From assembly GCA_036307825.1 (NCBI GenBank), contig JAXJWW010000105.1:1-37819 (forward strand): a stretch of DNA of 37,819 nucleotides, written 5' to 3'. The translations under genes and the position numbers were made by a program. The stretch comes from RGIG9060 sp036307825 (GTDB taxonomy: Bacteria; Spirochaetota; Spirochaetia; Treponematales; Treponemataceae). The notes beneath the pieces were generated by a model that was not told where the DNA came from, ran no database searches, and worked only from the letters and a program-made list of their open reading frames with translations. Of this stretch, positions 34,101-37,819 are shown piece after piece (the first letter of the stretch is position 1; the number at the start of each line of letters is the position of its first letter).

Positions 34101-36724
34101 ATGTAAGGAAGTGGAGAAACAATTACTTGTGAAGATTTTGAAACATTGCGTCCACTTTCTTTTTCAAAAGCTTCTACATAAAAATTTAATCTGTAAGTTG
34201 CTGTTTCAAATTTTTCTAGATTGATTGTAAATTCTGCTTTTCCTTCTTCATCAGTTTTTGTTTCACCTAAAAATTCATCATAAGAATTATCTTTTGAATA
34301 TGGATCAGAGAAAGTGTAACTTGAATATTTTCTTACAGAAGGAAATCCTGGAGTTAAAGTAATTTGACCACTAACTTCATTTCCACTTGCAGGAGTTCCA
34401 AAAAGATTTCTTAAACTTACAACACCTTTTAATTCATCAGAAGTAACCCAACCTGAATTTGGCAAAGGCTCAAAATTTGTTTGTAAAGTTAAAGTATCTG
34501 GTAAAAATTCTTCAACATTGATTGAAGTTGATGCAAGAAAATTTCTTTTTACTTTTTTATTTTCTTCTTTTAAAAGATAAAGAGTTACAGTATATTTTCC
34601 AGTAGGTGAATATGCTTTTGTTGAAAAACTAACTTCATTAAATCCAGAAGAATTGTTTTGAAATTGTTTTACAAAAATTTCTGCACCTTTAGAATCTTTT
34701 ACAGCAATTTCCAAAGGAATGTTATACAAGTTATAATCCCAATTTCCAGATTTCAAAATCATACCGATATTTACTGTTTCGCCCGGACGATAAGTTCCTC
34801 TGTCGTTAAAAATAAATGCGTTAATTTTTTCTGGATCAGTTGAACCGTAAACTCCACCAACATCAAAATTTGAATAATCTAATTTTCTTCCGTAAGAAGA
34901 ATAAGGCATGAAAGATAAATCGTTTTCAGTTTCAACAATGAAAGCAACTGGCTCTTGTTCATTTTTTAATCCAGATAAATTTCCAACTAAAGCATGACCA
35001 TTGTAATCTGTTGTGGTTTCGTAAACTGGATTTCCGTTCATTCCAAGAACTTTAACTTTTGCATTGTAAATTGGAGTACCAGTAGAAATCGATTGCACAA
35101 AAACATCTTTTGTTAAATTAGAATTACTTTTTACAAAGAAACCTAAATCAGTTACAAGAATCAATCTTTTATCTCTTCGATTATAATTCATTGAATCTTC
35201 AACTGAAAAAATAAACAAACCGTTTTTCAAATTTCTATTTGGAATTGACTTAAGATGATGTGTAAAATCAAAAGAGAAATAAGAAATTGTTTCTTGATTT
35301 GCACCAGGAATATAAAACACAGATTCATTTTTTTCTGAAATATTATCTTCATCAAATCGATAATTTGAAAATTTAAAATTTTTCATATCACCATTTGACA
35401 TTGAAACAAGATGATGAATATCCTTTGGCATAATTCTTGAAATTTTGTATTTTACTTTTTCAACACCGCGAGAATACAAAGACATTTTTTTACTTCCAGC
35501 CAAAGAAAGAATTGTTCCTTCAGATAAAATTCCAAGTTCAGTTGGATAAGGTTCGATTCTTAAACATTTATCAAAAACATTATCCCATTTATATCCGCCG
35601 TAAAAATTTATATTACCGTCAATTTTTACATAAATATATTCACTTTGATTTGTTTTGATTTTAAATGAATTTATTGAAGAATATTTTTCTGCAGTTGGAA
35701 TCATTTGAAAATTTAATTTTCTAGATTGAGATAAAACTAAATCTGTTACATAATCTGTATTATTCCATCTATAATATTTTTCTTCTTTATGACCTTGTTC
35801 TGCAGGTCGATGAGTTGGAAGAACATAAACAGAAATATGTTTTTCTAATTCTTCTGCACTAACCTTTCCCTTTGTTTCGATAAAAACAATTTGGTCATAA
35901 TTTTGATTTTCATTTTTTACTAAGTTGTGACTCATACTTTTAAAATTTACATAGTCACTCATTCCCGGAACTTCAACATAATCTGTAAGTTTTGAAGATG
36001 ATGAACCACCAAACACTGATTTAATTCCAGACTCAACAACGATATTCATATCAGATGTGTAAAGTGGCATTGGAATTGGTTCACTAACAATATATGCAAC
36101 AGTTTTATTTTCATTGTATGAAATTTTGAATGTATATTTTTTTTCTAATTTTTCGTCAGAAGAACTTTCTTTATTTTTTTTATTTGAAACAAGTGTCATA
36201 GAAATTTTCTTAGAAAAATCATCGTTACCAAATGGAACATTTCCAGTTAATGAAAAAGTAACACGCTTTACAGAAGTATTATCTGGATCAATATAAAATT
36301 CTGCATCACTCATGGAAAGTTTATAATCCATTGTAGAAAATGAAGTGCTTGTAGAAGAAACTTTTACATTTTTTGAAAATAACTCAGGACCAAAAGTAAT
36401 TTTGTATTTTGTATTTAAAGCCCAGTTTTCTTCTGGCTGGAAATTTAAATAATCATCATTTTGCCAAGACCACTTTCCTTTTAGTGCAGGAGTGATTGTA
36501 ATATTAGCTGATAAATCTTGTTCTGTATAATTTATTGGAGCAACAGAAGCATAAAATGAAATTCCCAAAGGGGACTTTAACTCTGTTGAATTTTCGGCCA
36601 AATACATAGAAGGCGAATGTAATTTAAAATCAACATTTTGAACCTCTTGTTTTGGTTTACAACCGAAAAAACTTATTGCACAAATTAAAGCAAACATAAA
36701 ATAAATAAAACAATTCTTTTTCAT
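31103..36724 (-). CDS. Bacterial alpha-2-macroglobulin lipoprotein with thioester
   Basis: A 1873-residue lipoprotein (lipobox SFFG-C22). It shows the MG-domain architecture of bacterial alpha-2-macroglobulins: an N-terminal Ig-like region, a TYRPGETVNIGMIL segment (MG2 domain, the FNDRGTYRPGE hallmark), and the bait region. The thioester site is YPYGC1426-S-E-Q1429 within the alpha/alpha toroid, followed by the C-terminal MG10-like domain. The thioester traps attacking proteases covalently, protecting the cell when the wall is breached while PBP1C repairs it. GAGGAAAAGT lies before ATG 36724. A longer frame to 36844 would add 40 residues encoded by the leader repeat, so it is rejected. Confidence 0.96.
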   Translation of the reverse strand: MKKNCFIYFMFALICAISFFGCKPKQEVQNVDFKLHSPSMYLAENSTELKSPLGISFYASVAPINYTEQDLSANITITPALKGKWSWQNDDYLNFQPEENWALNTKYKITFGPELFSKNVKVSSTSTSFSTMDYKLSMSDAEFYIDPDNTSVKRVTFSLTGNVPFGNDDFSKKISMTLVSNKKNKESSSDEKLEKKYTFKISYNENKTVAYIVSEPIPMPLYTSDMNIVVESGIKSVFGGSSSSKLTDYVEVPGMSDYVNFKSMSHNLVKNENQNYDQIVFIETKGKVSAEELEKHISVYVLPTHRPAEQGHKEEKYYRWNNTDYVTDLVLSQSRKLNFQMIPTAEKYSSINSFKIKTNQSEYIYVKIDGNINFYGGYKWDNVFDKCLRIEPYPTELGILSEGTILSLAGSKKMSLYSRGVEKVKYKISRIMPKDIHHLVSMSNGDMKNFKFSNYRFDEDNISEKNESVFYIPGANQETISYFSFDFTHHLKSIPNRNLKNGLFIFSVEDSMNYNRRDKRLILVTDLGFFVKSNSNLTKDVFVQSISTGTPIYNAKVKVLGMNGNPVYETTTDYNGHALVGNLSGLKNEQEPVAFIVETENDLSFMPYSSYGRKLDYSNFDVGGVYGSTDPEKINAFIFNDRGTYRPGETVNIGMILKSGNWDYNLYNIPLEIAVKDSKGAEIFVKQFQNNSSGFNEVSFSTKAYSPTGKYTVTLYLLKEENKKVKRNFLASTSINVEEFLPDTLTLQTNFEPLPNSGWVTSDELKGVVSLRNLFGTPASGNEVSGQITLTPGFPSVRKYSSYTFSDPYSKDNSYDEFLGETKTDEEGKAEFTINLEKFETATYRLNFYVEAFEKESGRNVSKSSQVIVSPLPYMIGYKSDGSLDYINSNSVRKISLIAIDKDLNKINLDNLTLSIDEQKYVSSLVKQPNGLYKYQSVKKEYPVSKQTISISKDGFDFVVPSNLQGEFTISISNEEGLVFNKIPYTVVGEKNITRSLTRNAELEISLEDADLSVGDTAKIFIKAPYAGTGLITIERDKVYSWKWFKSSELSSVHTIEIPKGLEGNAYINVMYCRSSSSDEIFMSPFCYGAVSFSVNKDNRTNKITLDVPEEIKSGEEFTINYSSSNEGKIIIFAVDEGILQVGRYNTPDPLAFFFQKKALEVRTSQILDLVLPDYNILKTVSAFGGGAGMDMLKANLNPFSRKVNDPVAFWSGILDTGKTNRSVTYKVPDYFNGSIRVMAIAVSSDTVGSAQTSTTATNTFIMVPNVPLVASPDDEFDVSVTVTNNFKGSGDNAEISIALENSEHLTVLSEKNIKLKISEGKDDVARFVVKANKVLGGAELKFVATGKDVNGKEEKTVYTSTLSVRPAMPYQTWINSGVTKSSSKELEVKHETYDDYAERKASVSNMPTSFVDGLNFYLAKYPYGCSEQIVSKAYPFIYKDVAKVAGLSQEEVNARVEEVISILQSRIKSDGNIGYWTNKSETNDFITLYCAEFLTDASEQGFFVPSTFMTNVLKAVEVIASDSEEKRDAHIRAYAIYILTKNAEVTTHYIEDLESDLSIFDSSSEYEKLYLAACYKMMMEEEKANKLYNMAKFDMKFNSASWEFLNELHYNSLYIDIVSTYFPEKVKHITKEQIELFTNRMKFNFFNTLSCSQAYKALFSYSKLISDENNPYEIYQVAKELETKLNFENQNENEKLRYAKKANFNSDAEKIIFKNNSELLMYYQTVEGGYETTIPEKEIDNGIEVFREYCKPDGSKLSEVKVGDTVLVRVNVRSSKDGYLRNVAVIDLTCAGLEVDIESVRNSNSMWQPDYIDIREDRIVLYGTVTDKINNFTYKAKAITSGKFVVPPLYAESMYNGEINGVGPQKPITIKK

Positions 36725-36740
36725 ACTTTTCCTCAAAAAA

Positions 36741-36859
36741 AAATTTGCGATGCAAACTTTAAATAAAAATTTAGATGCAATTTCGCAACAAAGTGAGAAA
36801 TTGCAGTAAATATACAAGTTTGTAATAGAATATTTGAAAATCAAACATCCTATTACAAA
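36741..36859 (-). repeat. Third copy of the structured leader element, upstream of the macroglobulin gene
   Basis: P2 here is TGCAATTTC/GAAATTGCA (36776-36784 and 36797-36805), with the same spacer motif GTAAATATACAAGTTTG as in the dnaK leader (36806-36822). The P1 position has a different, longer stem, TTTGTAATAG/CTATTACAAA (36819-36828 and 36850-36859). A near-palindrome AAATTTGC-GAT-GCAAACTTT (36741-36760) lies next to the ribosome binding site. The P2 stem has a third sequence and still pairs. No P0 part or leader ATG like those of the dnaK units is seen. Confidence 0.6.
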
Positions 36860-36922
36860 TTCGAGAAAATCTTACCACAATAAAATTGTTTTGTATACAC
36901 TAAAGCTTAGTTAAAGAAAAAT

Positions 36923-37540
36923 TTACCACCATTTTATATAAGGTAAATTTATTTGCATTATAACATTTTTTAAACCATTCAAAACATGTAATAAATCATG
37001 ATGTATTGTTTTATTTAACAAAATATTTAACAATAAAAACACAATGCCAATAGAAATAATTATTAAACAAGTTTTTGTTAAAATACTCTTCCAATTAAAT
37101 TTTGAAAATATTTGATAAATGAAATATGTAAAAATTACAAAAATTAAAAACAAAGAAAATTTTATAGATATTAGGAAACAACTAGAAACTGAAAGCAAAC
37201 TTATTAAAACAGATATTATTTTGTTCCCTTTCATTAAAATTGTTGTTACGAATTTCAAAATGAAAAATAAAATAAAATTTATAATTAAAACTATATTTCT
37301 AAATTTTTCAATTTTAGGAGGAAGATTTTTATATTCAACAGCATTAACATTTAAACTGAAATTTATATTCTCTAAATCAAATTTTTCACCTGATGAGTTT
37401 ATACTTAATTCAACTTTTCTTCCATCCTTTTCAATAAATTCATAATATTCAGGGTCAGCAAAAATACTTATTACTTTATCAGGCAAATTCAGCCAAAGGG
37501 AATTACAAAACAACATTATTGCAGAAGAAATAAATATCAA
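36923..37540 (-). CDS. Unrecognised membrane protein, 5' part interrupted
   Basis: The frame ends with TAA at 36923. From the first usable start, TTG at 37540 with no Shine-Dalgarno, it encodes 205 residues. One hydrophobic segment (MIFISSAIMLFCNSLWLNLP from residue 1), an extracellular-type loop of about 65 residues, and three or four helices follow (e.g. IVLIINFILFFILKF and LFLIFVIFTYFIYQIF). The frame stays open upstream to a TAA at 37700, coding a lysine-rich stretch without any start codon, and beyond that TAA to the edge. It is therefore likely the 3' part of a longer gene broken by a nonsense codon. No family recognised. Confidence 0.6.
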   Translation of the reverse strand: MIFISSAIMLFCNSLWLNLPDKVISIFADPEYYEFIEKDGRKVELSINSSGEKFDLENINFSLNVNAVEYKNLPPKIEKFRNIVLIINFILFFILKFVTTILMKGNKIISVLISLLSVSSCFLISIKFSLFLIFVIFTYFIYQIFSKFNWKSILTKTCLIIISIGIVFLLLNILLNKTIHHDLLHVLNGLKNVIMQINLPYIKWW

Positions 37541-37699
37541 ACTAGAAATATAATCAAAAAAATTTGCAATAAAATTTCTGACTACATTAATCTTTTTATT
37601 TTCTTCTTTTATAGTTTCTTTTTTTTCAAGATTCTTATTTTTATTATTTTTATCTTTTATCTTTTTAACTTTTGAGTTTTTATTATTTGTTTTAAATTT

Positions 37700-37819
37700 T
37701 TACTTGATAACAAAAAATTTATTTTTTATAAAACAACAAAAATTATTTAACTTAGATTTTTTTATTTCAGAAATTAAATCTAATTTAATTTTTGGAACTT
37801 CATTATAAATGAATCCATA
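37700..37819 (-). CDS. 3' end of a reading frame entering from the right edge
   Basis: From the right edge 39 codons are open on the minus strand (YGFIYNEVPKIKLDLISEIK onward), ending in TAA at 37700-37702. It is in the same frame as the membrane protein that follows; the intervening 159 bp contain no stop and no start codon. It may be the N-terminal portion of the same, now interrupted, gene or a separate gene end. No family recognised. Confidence 0.4.
   Translation of the reverse strand, partial: YGFIYNEVPKIKLDLISEIKKSKLNNFCCFIKNKFFVIK

Noticed and set aside
36725..36844. 40-residue N-terminal extension of the macroglobulin gene
   Set aside because: It is leader-repeat sequence in frame; the ATG at 36724 has a good ribosome binding site and starts a typical lipoprotein signal.

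Overview
The window is AT-rich bacterial DNA and most probably comes from a host-associated Treponema or a close spirochaete relative. That is an inference from low GC, the many predicted lipoproteins, the tandem PP2C/STAS block next to dnaK-dnaJ, and a poly-G tract inside a promoter, a feature known from Treponema pallidum tpr genes. No rRNA, tRNA, insertion sequence or CRISPR array was seen.

Left part (1-7150). A CofE-like ligase gene runs off the left edge on the minus strand. A GC-rich structured island and a LysR regulator with a 12-bp inverted repeat in its promoter region follow. Next come an nfeD/SPFH membrane-protein pair, a pair of short chromate-transporter (CHR) genes on the minus strand, and leuS with a good extended -10 promoter and a strong terminator.

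Middle (7168-18309, all minus strand, so transcribed right to left). A four-gene operon encodes two different SpoIIE-type PP2C phosphatases, a STAS anti-sigma antagonist and a VanY-like lipoprotein peptidase. To its right lies the chaperone block grpE - dnaK - dnaJ. The 355-bp grpE-dnaK gap holds two tandem ~156-bp units, each with its own Shine-Dalgarno and ATG. Their stems differ in sequence but keep pairing through compensatory changes. A related partial copy is in the leader of the macroglobulin gene 21 kb away. Further right are an unrecognised protein resembling a radical SAM barrel without its cluster cysteines, and asnA.

Right part (18345-37819, minus strand). A 1032-residue TPR/GAF/GGDEF protein is followed by rlmJ and a polar amino-acid ABC transporter. 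The transporter's binding lipoprotein appears circularly permuted: the half that is normally C-terminal comes first. Next is a 1244-residue CotH-family lipoprotein whose promoter spacer contains eight consecutive G, a candidate phase-variation switch. Then comes the envelope pair pbpC (PBP1C) and alpha-2-macroglobulin lipoprotein, and a membrane-protein reading frame at the right edge interrupted by an in-frame TAA.

Themes that connect the window are envelope building and surveillance (macroglobulin/PBP1C, VanY, NfeD/SPFH, CotH lipoprotein), stress and signalling (DnaK system, PP2C/STAS, GGDEF), and amino-acid supply (AsnA, LeuRS, ABC importer).
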